This document shows, piece after piece, positions 41,621 through 49,861 of a DNA stretch of 64,000 nucleotides; position 1 is the stretch's first letter; every line of letters starts with the position of its first letter. The position numbers were made by a program, and so were the translations under genes. Below the pieces are notes generated by a model that was not told where the DNA came from, made no database searches, and worked only from the letters and a program-made list of their open reading frames with translations. The stretch spans positions 5,985,724 through 6,049,723 of the forward strand of contig NZ_AP021879.1 in the NCBI RefSeq assembly GCF_009689005.1, given 5' to 3'. The DNA comes from Desulfosarcina ovata subsp. ovata (GTDB taxonomy: Bacteria > Desulfobacterota > Desulfobacteria > Desulfobacterales > Desulfosarcinaceae).

Positions 41621-41945
41621 CGCCAGTCATGACATGCCTACGATGGGACTGATTCTGTTATTTCTTCTGAGAGCCTGTTTGATAAATCCGTCTAAGGCCC
41701 GCTAACGGCGTTGGAAAGTGTCTCAAAATGCTCACATATTACGTATATGCTCCGCTTTCGAGCCACTTTCCGCCTTGTTATCGGGCCTGATCCAGACTTC
41801 TCAAACAGGCTCTGAGCCGTTTGTCTACCCTTCACTCGGTACCGAGTATCACGAAGGGGCCTGATCGATCGGAACTCCGGTATGTTTAAAAAACCCATTA
41901 TTTAACCAGGACTTTCAAACATACCGGATACATTTCTCTCTTTAA
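41621..41945. other. Intergenic region with a large hairpin repeat, no gene
   Basis: 325 bp between convergent genes. The hairpin repeat at 41670-41813 fills most of it; no coding sequence was found. Confidence 0.6.
41670..41813. repeat. 144-bp hairpin repeat between convergent genes
   Basis: Outer arms of 13 bp are exact (AGAGCCTGTTTGA at 41670-41682, inverted at 41801-41813). Inner arms GGCCCGCTAACGGCG... and ...CCTTGTTATCGGGCC with GGAAAGTG/CACTTTCC pair imperfectly. The tip is CATAT-TACGT-ATATG. The design (paired arms, CAT-RTATG tip) recalls the smaller hairpin at 22006-22071. Placed between two converging genes, it may act as a two-way terminator. Confidence 0.75.
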
Positions 41946-43190
41946 TCAGTAAGTAACCTCGGCCAGCCCACCTTCCATGATATCCAATCCCCGTTGCAAT
42001 TGTTTATCCTCGATCACCAGCGGCATCAATACGCGGATGACGTTCCCATGGATGCCGCAAACCAGGGTGATCAGGCCGTTGTCGTAACAGTATTTGGACA
42101 GCTGTTTGGCTTGCTCGGCGGCGGGACTGCCGTCGGCGTTGAACAGGGCGATACCGCGCATGGCCCCCAATCCCCTGACTTCGCTGACAATATCGAATTT
42201 TTCCTTCCAGACCCCAAAGGTTGCGGTGAGCTTTTCACCAATCTTGACAGACTTCTCCAGAAGGTTTTCTTCCTCAAAAATGTCCAGGACGGCAAGGGCT
42301 GCCGCACAGGATACCGGGTTGGCGCCGTATGTTCCGCCAACACCGCCCGCGTGAACCGAATCCATGATTTCCTTCTTGCCCACAACAGCGCTCAGGGGCA
42401 TTCCGGCGGCAATGCTCTTGGCCACGGTCATCAAGTCGGGTTCAATTCCCCAGTGTTCCATGGCAAACATTTTACCGGTTCTGCCCATGCCGGACTGGAT
42501 TTCATCGGCAACAAAGAGGATGCCGTGTTCCTTGCAAAAGGCGGCCACCTGGGGAAAAAAATCATCCGGGGGGGCAATGAAGCCCCCTTCCCCCTGAACC
42601 GGTTCAGCCACCACGGCTGCCGTGTTTTCAACGTCAATACCGGTAATGAAGAAATTCTTGAACGCTTCAAAATCTCCAAAGGGCGCGTGGTAGATCTCAG
42701 GGGCAAAGGGACCGAATCCCGATTTGTAGGGCTTTACCTTGGAGGTCATGGTCATGGTCAGGCAGGTTCGACCGTGGTAGGCATTTTCAAATGCGACGAT
42801 ACCTGGCCGTTTTGTATGATATCTGGCGATTTTAACCGCATTTTCAACAGCTTCAGCACCGGAGTTGACAAACAGGGCCTTTTTTTCAAAGCTTCCCGGG
42901 GTGAGTTTGCACAGCCGATCGGCCAGGCGCACGGCCACGTCATAAGGATGGACCATGAAACAGGTGTGAGTGAACTTTTCTGCCTGGGTTTTAATGGCGT
43001 CAACCACCTTGGGATGACTGTGCCCAACGTTCATCACCGCAATACCGCCGGCAAAGTCGATGTACTCCTTGCCTTCCACATCCTTGACAATGGCGCCTTT
43101 GGCAGACTCAACATAGCAGGTGGTGCTGCTTGTATGACCGTTGGGAATGACTTTGGAACGAAGGTCATGAAGTTCTTGATTGGTTGTCAT
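41946..43190 (-). CDS. gabT: 4-aminobutyrate aminotransferase
   Basis: 414 residues from MTTNQELHDLRSKVIPNG; ATG follows GCAAGGAGAAAAC. Class III aminotransferase blocks: FAGGIAVMNVGHSHPKVVDAI, VNSGAEAVENAVKIARYHT, FENAYHGRTCLTMTMTSKV, VAEPVQGEGGFIAPP, FVADEIQSGMGRTGKMFAMEH, and the PLP Lys in LMTVAKSIAAGMPLSAV. The GRT(C)LTMTMTSK and MTVAKSIAAGMPLS blocks are those of GabT. It converts GABA and 2-oxoglutarate to succinate semialdehyde and glutamate; GabD at 20.4 kb and GdhA at 45.5 kb complete the cycle. Divergent from a sigma-54 activator, with an inverted repeat in between. Confidence 0.92.
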   Translation of the reverse strand: MTTNQELHDLRSKVIPNGHTSSTTCYVESAKGAIVKDVEGKEYIDFAGGIAVMNVGHSHPKVVDAIKTQAEKFTHTCFMVHPYDVAVRLADRLCKLTPGSFEKKALFVNSGAEAVENAVKIARYHTKRPGIVAFENAYHGRTCLTMTMTSKVKPYKSGFGPFAPEIYHAPFGDFEAFKNFFITGIDVENTAAVVAEPVQGEGGFIAPPDDFFPQVAAFCKEHGILFVADEIQSGMGRTGKMFAMEHWGIEPDLMTVAKSIAAGMPLSAVVGKKEIMDSVHAGGVGGTYGANPVSCAAALAVLDIFEEENLLEKSVKIGEKLTATFGVWKEKFDIVSEVRGLGAMRGIALFNADGSPAAEQAKQLSKYCYDNGLITLVCGIHGNVIRVLMPLVIEDKQLQRGLDIMEGGLAEVTY

Positions 43191-43272
43191 GTTTTCTCCT
43201 TGCTCACTCATTAAAAGGCGGGAAACCCGCAGTTCATGTGCTTCTCTTCAGCAATTCTGAGTTGATGGTTTG

Positions 43273-43305
43273 GATGGTTGCACAATAATTGTTATGCCAA
43301 CCATC
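43273..43305. promoter_or_regulatory. Inverted repeat upstream of gabT
   Basis: GATGGTTG (43273-43280) and CAACCATC (43298-43305) are exact inverted arms 17 bp apart, about 90 bp before the gabT start. A weak sigma-54-like sequence TGGCATGATGTTTGAT on the minus strand (around 43318-43303) overlaps it; its -12 GC is changed to GA. Candidate regulatory region only. Confidence 0.4.
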
Positions 43306-43456
43306 AAACATCATGCCAACTCGACAACCAGCGATTTCGCCCCCCAGCACCCGTCAGGCAATTGGTGATCTGATTGAATTTACATCGCTTATCTTAACCA
43401 CCCCCCAGTGCCGCAATAATCCCGAAAGCGCTTGGGGTTCTGTCGGAAATGCAGTC

Positions 43457-43482
43457 TTGCATTCTATATGCAAATATGCATA
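43457..43482. promoter_or_regulatory. Candidate binding site before the second sigma-54 activator gene
   Basis: TTGCAT-TCTAT-ATGCAA (43457-43473) is an exact inverted repeat, followed by ATATGCATA. It is 20-35 bp before the activator start, and its elements (TGCATTCT, ATGCA) recur in the inverted repeat upstream of gdhA at 45331-45348. A likely self-binding site of the activator. Confidence 0.5.
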
Positions 43483-43492
43483 AACTAAAAGC

Positions 43493-45274
43493 ATGATGCC
43501 GACCCAACCAATCCCTGTTTCCATGAATGCGACTGCCGCGAACCGCGACGATTGGCCGGGGTGTGTCCGGCCGATCATGAAGACCGCACCGCACTGCGTC
43601 ATCCTGATCGACGCCGGCGGAAAAATCGTTGAATCCAACGCCGTCCCGGGCTCCAACGCCTTTCAGGTCGGCGTTGTCCTGCCCGATGCACACCCCGATT
43701 TGTGGTTGCATGTCAAGCAGCAGCTATCCGGAGAACCGCAGCCCAACGCAGCGACCATTTATTCAAATGGCAAGACGTTTCGCGTGTGGGTGACACCACT
43801 TTTCCGGTCCGGCCATGAACCCCTTGCTGTATGCGTGATCGAAAACCACACCGAACTGGACCAGATGGCCCTCAAAATGCGCGCCTTCAAGGATCTCAGC
43901 GAGGAGCTGGATGCCATCATCGACTCGAGCGACGACGGTCTGTGGGTATGCGACGCCTATGGTACGGTTTTGCGCATCAATGCCGCCTCGGAGCGAATGA
44001 ACATGGTGCGGGCCGCGGATATTATCGGCCGGTCCATGGAAGATCTGGTCGAGGAAGGGCTGATCGACCGTTCCGTGACCATCGAGGTGATCCGCAAACG
44101 TTGCCGGCAGAACATCATCCAAAGAACCCGATCCGGGCGCAAGCTGATTCTGACGGGAACCCCTGTTTTCAACGGTGCCGGCGAAATCATCCGGGTCGTG
44201 GTCAGCGAGCGCGACATCACCGAAATCGACTCCCTGTCCCGGAAACTCGACGAACAAATGGCCATCAAAGACAAGATGCACCACCAGATTCGTGAAATGC
44301 AGTTGTCCCGGACAACCGACAGCCCGCTTGTGGCCCGCAGCCCCTCAATGGTCAAGGCCGTGAAACAGGCGCTCAAACTCAGCCAGGTGCGGACCACGGT
44401 GTTGATTCTGGGGGAATCGGGAACCGGCAAGGGCCTTATCGCCAACCTGATCCACCAGCATTCCGATCGTGCCGACAAGCCCATGATCGAGATCAACTGT
44501 GGCGCCATTCCGGAGAACCTGGTGGAAACCGAGTTGTTCGGCTACCAGAAGGGCGCGTTTACCGGTGCGGACCAAAAGGGAAAGCCCGGCTACCTCGAGC
44601 TGGCCCACCAGGGGACTCTGTTTCTGGACGAAATTGCCGAACTGCCGCTATCATCCCAGGTGAAACTGCTCCGCTTTCTGGAAAGCGCCCGGGTCACCCG
44701 GGTGGGCGGCACCTCCAGCCGCCAACTTGATGTGCGCATTTTATGCGCCACTCACCAGGACCTGGACAAAATGATGGCCGAGGGTCGATTTCGCGAAGAC
44801 CTCTACTACCGGTTGCATGTGATTCCCATTCACATCCCCCCCTTGCGGGAGCGCAAGGCGTGTATTCCGCCACTCATCCAGCATTATTTCAACCACTTCA
44901 CAAAGCAATTGGGGATCGAGGAAAAAACGCGGATCAGCCGGGAGGCCATGGATGTTTTGCTGGCGTACCCGTTTCCGGGAAATGTTCGGGAACTGGTCAA
45001 TCTTTGCGAACGGATGGTGGTCATGGCCGATGAAAACGAAATCCGTATCGATGACCTTCCCGATTCCGTGCTGGACACCGCCGAACAGTGCAAAGCCGAC
45101 CAGATGGTTGGGTTTCAGAAAAACCGCAGCCTTGCCCAGATGTTGGCCGAGGCGGAGCAGCGCATTCTGGAGCAGGCCAAAAGAAGGTACGGCAGCCAGA
45201 TCCGCATGGCCAGGGCCCTGGGTGTCAACCAATCCACCATCGCCCGCAAGATGAAAAAATACGTTCAATCCTGA
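43493..45274 (+). CDS. Sigma-54-dependent activator with PAS domain and Fis/TyrR-type HTH
   Basis: 593 residues (a second ATG follows at once at 43496). Two N-terminal sensory regions, the second a clear PAS domain (WVCDAYGTVLRINAASERMN, about 145-260). A short coiled-coil linker follows (SLSRKLDEQMAIKDKMHHQIREMQ in parts). The AAA+ domain has GESGTGKG, GAFTGA, TLFLDEIAELP and FREDLYYRLHVIPIHIPPLRER (read in part). The HTH is IRMARALGVNQSTIARKMKKY. Same architecture as the activator at 24004-25767. It sits between gabT (divergent) and gdhA, which has a sigma-54 promoter 150 bp downstream of this gene, so both neighbours are likely targets. Confidence 0.94.
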   Translation: MMPTQPIPVSMNATAANRDDWPGCVRPIMKTAPHCVILIDAGGKIVESNAVPGSNAFQVGVVLPDAHPDLWLHVKQQLSGEPQPNAATIYSNGKTFRVWVTPLFRSGHEPLAVCVIENHTELDQMALKMRAFKDLSEELDAIIDSSDDGLWVCDAYGTVLRINAASERMNMVRAADIIGRSMEDLVEEGLIDRSVTIEVIRKRCRQNIIQRTRSGRKLILTGTPVFNGAGEIIRVVVSERDITEIDSLSRKLDEQMAIKDKMHHQIREMQLSRTTDSPLVARSPSMVKAVKQALKLSQVRTTVLILGESGTGKGLIANLIHQHSDRADKPMIEINCGAIPENLVETELFGYQKGAFTGADQKGKPGYLELAHQGTLFLDEIAELPLSSQVKLLRFLESARVTRVGGTSSRQLDVRILCATHQDLDKMMAEGRFREDLYYRLHVIPIHIPPLRERKACIPPLIQHYFNHFTKQLGIEEKTRISREAMDVLLAYPFPGNVRELVNLCERMVVMADENEIRIDDLPDSVLDTAEQCKADQMVGFQKNRSLAQMLAEAEQRILEQAKRRYGSQIRMARALGVNQSTIARKMKKYVQS

Positions 45275-45330
45275 TCCTTTTCCGGAATCCCCATATCAAG
45301 ATGCTTTGTGGGGCAGGTTTTGCTAAGGGA

Positions 45331-45348
45331 ATATGCATTCTTGCATAT
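45331..45348. promoter_or_regulatory. Candidate activator-binding site upstream of gdhA
   Basis: ATATGCA-TTCT-TGCATAT is an exact inverted repeat about 80 bp upstream of the sigma-54 promoter at 45425. That is a usual place for an enhancer-type activator site. It shares TGCATTCT/ATGCA elements with the repeat before the activator gene. Confidence 0.6.
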
Positions 45349-45424
45349 CTTTCCCGGCTATAGGGTTATGGACCTTCGCCGGCTTAACCTTGCAAACAGC
45401 GGTCGCTGACATGCCGACCGTCGA

Positions 45425-45440
45425 TGGCATATTAATTGCT
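45425..45440 (+). promoter_or_regulatory. gdhA: Sigma-54 promoter of gdhA
   Basis: TGGCATATTAATTGCT: GG and GC separated by exactly 10 bases, matching the TGGCAY-N5-TTGCW consensus. It lies about 93 bp before the gdhA ATG. A weaker match (TGGGGCAGGTTTTGCT) lies 115 bp further upstream. Confidence 0.75.
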
Positions 45441-45532
45441 AGAATCCTGGCGAAGGCCAAGGAGTACACCGGGTGTTCCAGGCATTTCTAACATTTTTCA
45501 TCCAAAAAAAGCGGGAAAAGGAGCCGTACCAA

Positions 45533-46882
45533 ATGAACAACATCCTCGATTACGTTCAGCAAAGGGATCCGGGCGAGAATGAATTTCACCAGGCGGTAAC
45601 GGAGGTGATGGCCTCGATCCAGCCGGTGATGGACCGAAATCCCGAATACCGGGCGGCCAAGATCCTGGAGCGCATGGTGGAGCCCGAGCGGGTGATTCTT
45701 TTCCGCGTGCCCTGGGTGGACGACATGGGCGAAGTTCAGGTCAACCGGGGATTTCGCATCGAGATGAACAGCGCCATCGGGCCGTACAAGGGCGGTCTTC
45801 GCTTTCACCCCTCGGTTAACCTGGGCATCCTGAAATTCCTGGCCTTCGAGCAGGTGTTCAAGAACGCTCTGACTACCTTGCCCATGGGCGGCGGCAAAGG
45901 CGGCAGCGACTTCGATCCCAAAGGCAAGAGCGACATGGAAGTGATGCGTTTTTGCCAGAGTTTCATGGCCGAGCTGTTCCGCCACATCGGACCGGACACG
46001 GACGTGCCGGCCGGTGACATCGGCGTGGGTGCCCGCGAGATCGGCTATCTTTTCGGCATGTACAAGCGATTGCGCAATGAATTTTCCGGTGTGCTCACCG
46101 GCAAAGGCCTGAACTGGGGCGGCAGCCTGATCCGTCCCGAGGCCACGGGGTACGGCTCGGTGTACTTCGCTGCCGAGATGCTGGCCACCAGGGGTGAGAC
46201 CCTCGAAGGCAAGACCTGCCTGGTATCCGGCTCGGGCAACGTGGCCCAATACACCCTCGAGAAGCTGCTCGACCTTGGGGCCAGGCCGGTGACCTGCTCC
46301 GATTCTTCGGGCTACATCTATGACGAGACAGGCATTGACCGGAAGAAGCTGGCGTTTTTGATGAACCTTAAAAATGTGCGCCGGGGTCGGGTGAAGGAAT
46401 ATGCCGAGCACTATTCGGATGCCGTCTACACGGCGGTGGACCCGGATCAGGACCACAATCCGCTATGGGCCCACAAGGCCAACTGCGCCTTCCCCTCGGC
46501 CACCCAGCACGAAATCAACGCCAAGGATGCCCAGAATCTGGTGAATAGCGGTATCCTGTCGGTGTGTGAGGGCGCCAACATGCCCACCACACCCGAGGGG
46601 ATCGATATCCTCATCGCCAACGCCATCCTCTATGGCCCGGGCAAGGCAGCCAACGCCGGTGGCGTATCCGTATCGGGCTTGGAGATGACCCAGAACTCCA
46701 TGCGGCTGTCCTGGACCCGCGAGGAGGTGGACAACCGCCTGCAGATGATCATGAAAAGCATCCACCAGACTTGCCTGTCGGCCGCCGGGCAGTACGGCAC
46801 CCCGGGCAACTACATGAACGGAGCCAACATCGCCAGCTTCATCAAGGTGGTGGATGCCATGCTGGATCAGGGGGTGGTGTAA
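45533..46882 (+). CDS. gdhA: NADP-type glutamate dehydrogenase
   Basis: 449 residues from MNNILDYVQQRDPGENEF; ATG follows AAAAGGAGCCGTACCA, and the upstream frame to 45473 is probably not translated. Blocks: GGLRFHPSVNLGILKFLAFEQVFKNALT (in parts) and PMGGGKGGSDFDPKGKSD with the catalytic Lys, TDVPAGDIGVGAREIGYLFGMYKR with the catalytic Asp, and the NAD(P)-binding CLVSGSGNVAQYTLEKL. Hexameric family I enzyme, usual length. It links 2-oxoglutarate, ammonia and glutamate and would regenerate 2-oxoglutarate for GabT and the putrescine-type aminotransferase. Sigma-54 control is unusual but consistent with nitrogen or amine-dependent induction. Confidence 0.95.
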   Translation: MNNILDYVQQRDPGENEFHQAVTEVMASIQPVMDRNPEYRAAKILERMVEPERVILFRVPWVDDMGEVQVNRGFRIEMNSAIGPYKGGLRFHPSVNLGILKFLAFEQVFKNALTTLPMGGGKGGSDFDPKGKSDMEVMRFCQSFMAELFRHIGPDTDVPAGDIGVGAREIGYLFGMYKRLRNEFSGVLTGKGLNWGGSLIRPEATGYGSVYFAAEMLATRGETLEGKTCLVSGSGNVAQYTLEKLLDLGARPVTCSDSSGYIYDETGIDRKKLAFLMNLKNVRRGRVKEYAEHYSDAVYTAVDPDQDHNPLWAHKANCAFPSATQHEINAKDAQNLVNSGILSVCEGANMPTTPEGIDILIANAILYGPGKAANAGGVSVSGLEMTQNSMRLSWTREEVDNRLQMIMKSIHQTCLSAAGQYGTPGNYMNGANIASFIKVVDAMLDQGVV

Positions 46883-47026
46883 TTTTTTGTCAATGAAAAA
46901 ACTCCGGCCTGCCATGGATGAGGTCGGCGCCAATACAGGCATTGCGTTCGTGCAGGATGGGGACGTCTGACAGAATTCAGCGTTTTTGCAATCCGGTGCG
47001 AGAACGAAAACATACGAGGGACCAAA

Positions 47027-48796
47027 ATGATTAAGGGATTTTTTCATAAATTGCTGGTGGTCGACTTGAGCCGCAAGACTTTCAGCGAGGAGGCAATCGA
47101 AGACGAACTGTTGCACCGGACCATGGGGGGTAAGGGACTTGCCACCCACCTCCTGCTTGAACGCAATCCGCCTGGTGTTGATCCCCTGTCACCGGAAAGC
47201 AACCTTATCTTGGCCCTGGGGGCGGCCAGCGACAGCCCGGTATACGGATCCTGCCGCCATGGCATCTTTGCCAAGTCTCCCCAAACCGGACTCTTCGGCG
47301 AATCTTACTCCGGTGGACGCCTTGCCATTCCCATGAGCCGTTGCGGATTTGACGCCATGGTCATCCACGGCAGCTCCGCAACGCCGGTATGGCTTGAAAT
47401 CAGCGATGGTGGGGTGGTTTTTAACGACGCCACCGACCTGTGGGGCCAGGACACATTTGCCACCGAGAAAGCCATCAAAGAACGCGTTGATGCCAAGCGC
47501 CCGGGAATCATGGTGATCGGTCCCGCCGGTGAAAACCGGGTACGCTTTGCCGTAGTTAAAAACGATGGCTGGCGGGTGGCCGGACGCACCGGAATGGGCG
47601 CGGTTTTCGGTGCCAAAAATCTCAAAGGCATAGCCTTTTATGGCAGCCAAAAGCGGCCCTTTGCCGATCCCGAAGGCTTGAAAGCCTATGCCCGCGAAAC
47701 GCTCAAAACGTTCAAAGACCACCCGGCCACGCAAAATTACCGCAGCAAGGGCACGCCCTCTATGGTTGAAGTGATGAACAAGGCCGGCGCTTTTCCCAAC
47801 CGCTATTGGTCCCGGGGCGTCATGCCGGGGTGGGAGAAGATTTCGGCTGAGGCGATCAAGGCCAGTTGCCAGCCCAAACCGCATGCCTGTCAGACCTGCT
47901 TCATGGCCTGCGGCAAACGGGTCGAGCTGCAAGGCGGCCGCCATGCGGGACTGGTCCTGGAAGGCCCCGAATATGAAACGATATATGCCTTCGGTGGGTT
48001 GTGTTTGATCGACTCCATCGAAGAGATCATCTATCTTAACGATCTATGCGACCGTCTGGGAGTGGATACCATTTCCACGGGCAACTTGGTGGCCCTGGCC
48101 ATTGAAGCGGCACGACGGGGGCGGATCGACATGGCCATCGATTACGGCCAACCGGAGCAGGCGGCGAAACTGGTCCGTGATATCGCCGCCCGGCAGGGAA
48201 CGGGCAAACTGTTGGCCGAGGGCATCAAGCGTGCCAGCCGGCATCTGGATCTGGATGATATCGCTGTTCACGTCAAAGGCCTGGAACCCGCTGGCTATGA
48301 GCCCCGGAAATTGAAAGGCATGGGCCTGGCATACGCGGTCAGCGATCGGGGCGCCTGTCATCTGCGCAGCACATTCTACAAGGCTGAACTGTCCAAAATG
48401 ATCGAGCCCGATGAAATGAACGGCAAAGCGGAAATGTTTATCGACTTTGAAAATCGCTGCACGCTCTTCGACAGTCTGATTCTTTGCCGGTTCTACCGGG
48501 ATTTCTACGATTGGAACGTCCTGGCGCGGATTTATTCGCTGACCACCGGTCTCTCCTTCACCAAGGCCGATCTAAAGGAACTGGCCGAAAGCATCACTGC
48601 GGACGCCCGTCGCTTCAACCTGCGCGAAGGCCTGACGCCTGATGACGACCGTTTGTCGCAGCGCCTGATGACCGAAGCCATTGAAGACGGCAACCGGCTT
48701 ACCGATGACGACCTGCAATGGATGATAAGGGATTACTTTCAGCTCAAAGGCTGGGGACCCGACGGCATACCGCCAGCATCCGAACAAACGGCGTGA
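47027..48796 (+). CDS. aor: Aldehyde:ferredoxin oxidoreductase (tungsten enzyme)
   Basis: 589 residues, slightly short of typical AOR (about 605). N-terminal domain LLVVDLSRKTFSEEAIEDELLHRTMGGKGLATHLL (in parts), the cofactor region GFDAMVIHG with PVWLEI, the [4Fe-4S] Cys set in ACQTCFMACGKRVEL (Cx2Cx3C) with a last Cys in LILCRFYRDFY, and VHVKGLEPAGYEPRKLKGMGLAYA with DRGACHLRSTFY in the tungstopterin-binding part. It oxidises aldehydes to carboxylates with ferredoxin. Placed between gdhA and the aminotransferase gene, it might handle aminobutyraldehyde, though AORs are usually broad. A dead copy lies at 22090-22434. Confidence 0.93.
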   Translation: MIKGFFHKLLVVDLSRKTFSEEAIEDELLHRTMGGKGLATHLLLERNPPGVDPLSPESNLILALGAASDSPVYGSCRHGIFAKSPQTGLFGESYSGGRLAIPMSRCGFDAMVIHGSSATPVWLEISDGGVVFNDATDLWGQDTFATEKAIKERVDAKRPGIMVIGPAGENRVRFAVVKNDGWRVAGRTGMGAVFGAKNLKGIAFYGSQKRPFADPEGLKAYARETLKTFKDHPATQNYRSKGTPSMVEVMNKAGAFPNRYWSRGVMPGWEKISAEAIKASCQPKPHACQTCFMACGKRVELQGGRHAGLVLEGPEYETIYAFGGLCLIDSIEEIIYLNDLCDRLGVDTISTGNLVALAIEAARRGRIDMAIDYGQPEQAAKLVRDIAARQGTGKLLAEGIKRASRHLDLDDIAVHVKGLEPAGYEPRKLKGMGLAYAVSDRGACHLRSTFYKAELSKMIEPDEMNGKAEMFIDFENRCTLFDSLILCRFYRDFYDWNVLARIYSLTTGLSFTKADLKELAESITADARRFNLREGLTPDDDRLSQRLMTEAIEDGNRLTDDDLQWMIRDYFQLKGWGPDGIPPASEQTA

Positions 48797-48924
48797 AGGG
48801 CAGCTTCAGGGGCGGACCACACCCTGTGCCCCTGTTGAGTCCTCCCCGGTCCGGATTTGAAAAACACCGGTCCGGCCATGATGCGAAATCCCTCGCCGAT
48901 GATCCTCATCCGCTCCCGCGGTGG

Positions 48925-48953
48925 CCGGACACCATTTCCGAACCGGTGTCCGG
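48925..48953. terminator. Hairpin downstream of the aldehyde oxidoreductase gene
   Basis: CCGGACACC (48925-48933) and GGTGTCCGG (48945-48953) form a 9-bp stem with an 11-base loop. No immediate U run follows, though ATTTTTAATT begins 18 bp later, so termination is possible but not certain. Confidence 0.45.
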
Positions 48954-48974
48954 TGATTGCCGTCTGACAAATTT

Positions 48975-48994
48975 TTAATTGAACATCCAGTTAA
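48975..48994. promoter_or_regulatory. Candidate TetR operator upstream of tetR
   Basis: TTAATTG-AACATC-CAGTTAA is a near-perfect 20-bp palindrome (one mismatch in the 7-bp arms), 100 bp before the tetR start. The same sequence with three changes lies before the aminotransferase gene at 49801-49820. Confidence 0.65.
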
Positions 48995-49093
48995 ATGTTG
49001 ACAGGCGTCACTGAATTTTATTTATAAAACAAATTAAACTCGCACTTTTCACCCCATTCCGCCTCTGGCGATCCTGAAGGCACCGAAGCGGTC

Positions 49094-49696
49094 ATGAGGA
49101 AGAATAAAAACGCAGCTTTGAGAAAACCGGACATCCTGGAGAGCTATTATCAGGTGTTGATCGAGGAGGGTCTCGAAGGGGCTTCCATCGGCAAGATCGC
49201 CAGTCGGGTCGGCATTCATCCCAGCCTGATCATCCATTATTTCAAGAACAAAGAGAATATGAAGCTTGAGTTGGTGGATCTGCTGATCGAGAAATACGAA
49301 TCGCCGGCGATGCTTGACTTTGACCATATCGAGGATGACGACGCCCATTTCACCGCGTTGATGGATGTGATCTTCTCGCTCAAATGGAGCCGCACGGTGG
49401 AGCCCAGTGTTCATTTCGGTTTCTATTATCTCAGCTTGAGAAATGAAGAGATAATGGACCGTTTCAAGGTCATGTTCAAATGGCTTCGTGACTACCTGAG
49501 CCGAAAACTGGATTATTTCAACAGCCAGGGCGTTGTCCGGGTGGAGGATGCCAACCGGGCCGCCGAATACATCGTGACCCTGATGGAGGGACTGGAGTTC
49601 CACAGCCAGTTTCTGGCCGATGGGGAACCCTTCGAGGCTTTTTCCCAGGCGGCCAAGAAATCCCTGATCCGGGCCTTGAAAAATGGAGATTTCTAA
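49094..49696 (+). CDS. TetR family transcriptional regulator
   Basis: 200 residues, typical. The N-terminal HTH reads ILESYYQVLIEEGLEGASIG, then KIASRVGIHPSLIIHYFKNKENM; the HYFKNKE is the recognition-helix signature. The C-terminal ligand domain is helical (FDHIEDDDAHFTALMDVIFS, SRAAEYIVTLMEGLEF-like AAEYIVTLMEGLEFHSQF). It probably represses itself and the aminotransferase gene 165 bp downstream: the two promoter regions share a 20-bp palindrome, and part of it recurs before gabD. An amine or aldehyde would be a sensible inducer, but this is inference. Confidence 0.92.
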   Translation: MRKNKNAALRKPDILESYYQVLIEEGLEGASIGKIASRVGIHPSLIIHYFKNKENMKLELVDLLIEKYESPAMLDFDHIEDDDAHFTALMDVIFSLKWSRTVEPSVHFGFYYLSLRNEEIMDRFKVMFKWLRDYLSRKLDYFNSQGVVRVEDANRAAEYIVTLMEGLEFHSQFLADGEPFEAFSQAAKKSLIRALKNGDF

Positions 49697-49800
49697 AAAT
49701 TTATTTCTGTTGCCGCCGGATCAGGCGGTTGCCGGGTTGACCGTCGACAACCTGATATAAACGAGCGTCGGCGGACGCTTTAGTAGGGATCGCAATAAAA

Positions 49801-49820
49801 TTAAACGAATGTTCAATTAA
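49801..49820. promoter_or_regulatory. Candidate TetR operator upstream of the putrescine-type aminotransferase
   Basis: Read on the minus strand: TTAATTG-AACATT-CGTTTAA, 17 of 20 bases identical to the palindrome before tetR, in inverted orientation. It lies about 42-61 bp before the ATG at 49862. Confidence 0.65.
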
Positions 49821-49861
49821 TAATAACCGTCGATTCATTGACCCCAACAAAAGGAGGCATA

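Noticed and set aside
41994..43214. A 406-codon plus-strand ORF opposite gabT
   Set aside because: Antisense shadow; the gabT frame has all catalytic motifs and a ribosome site.
45488..46456. A 322-codon minus-strand ORF opposite gdhA
   Set aside because: Antisense shadow of gdhA without motifs; the same holds for the long minus-strand ORF at 49961-51031 opposite the aminotransferase gene.
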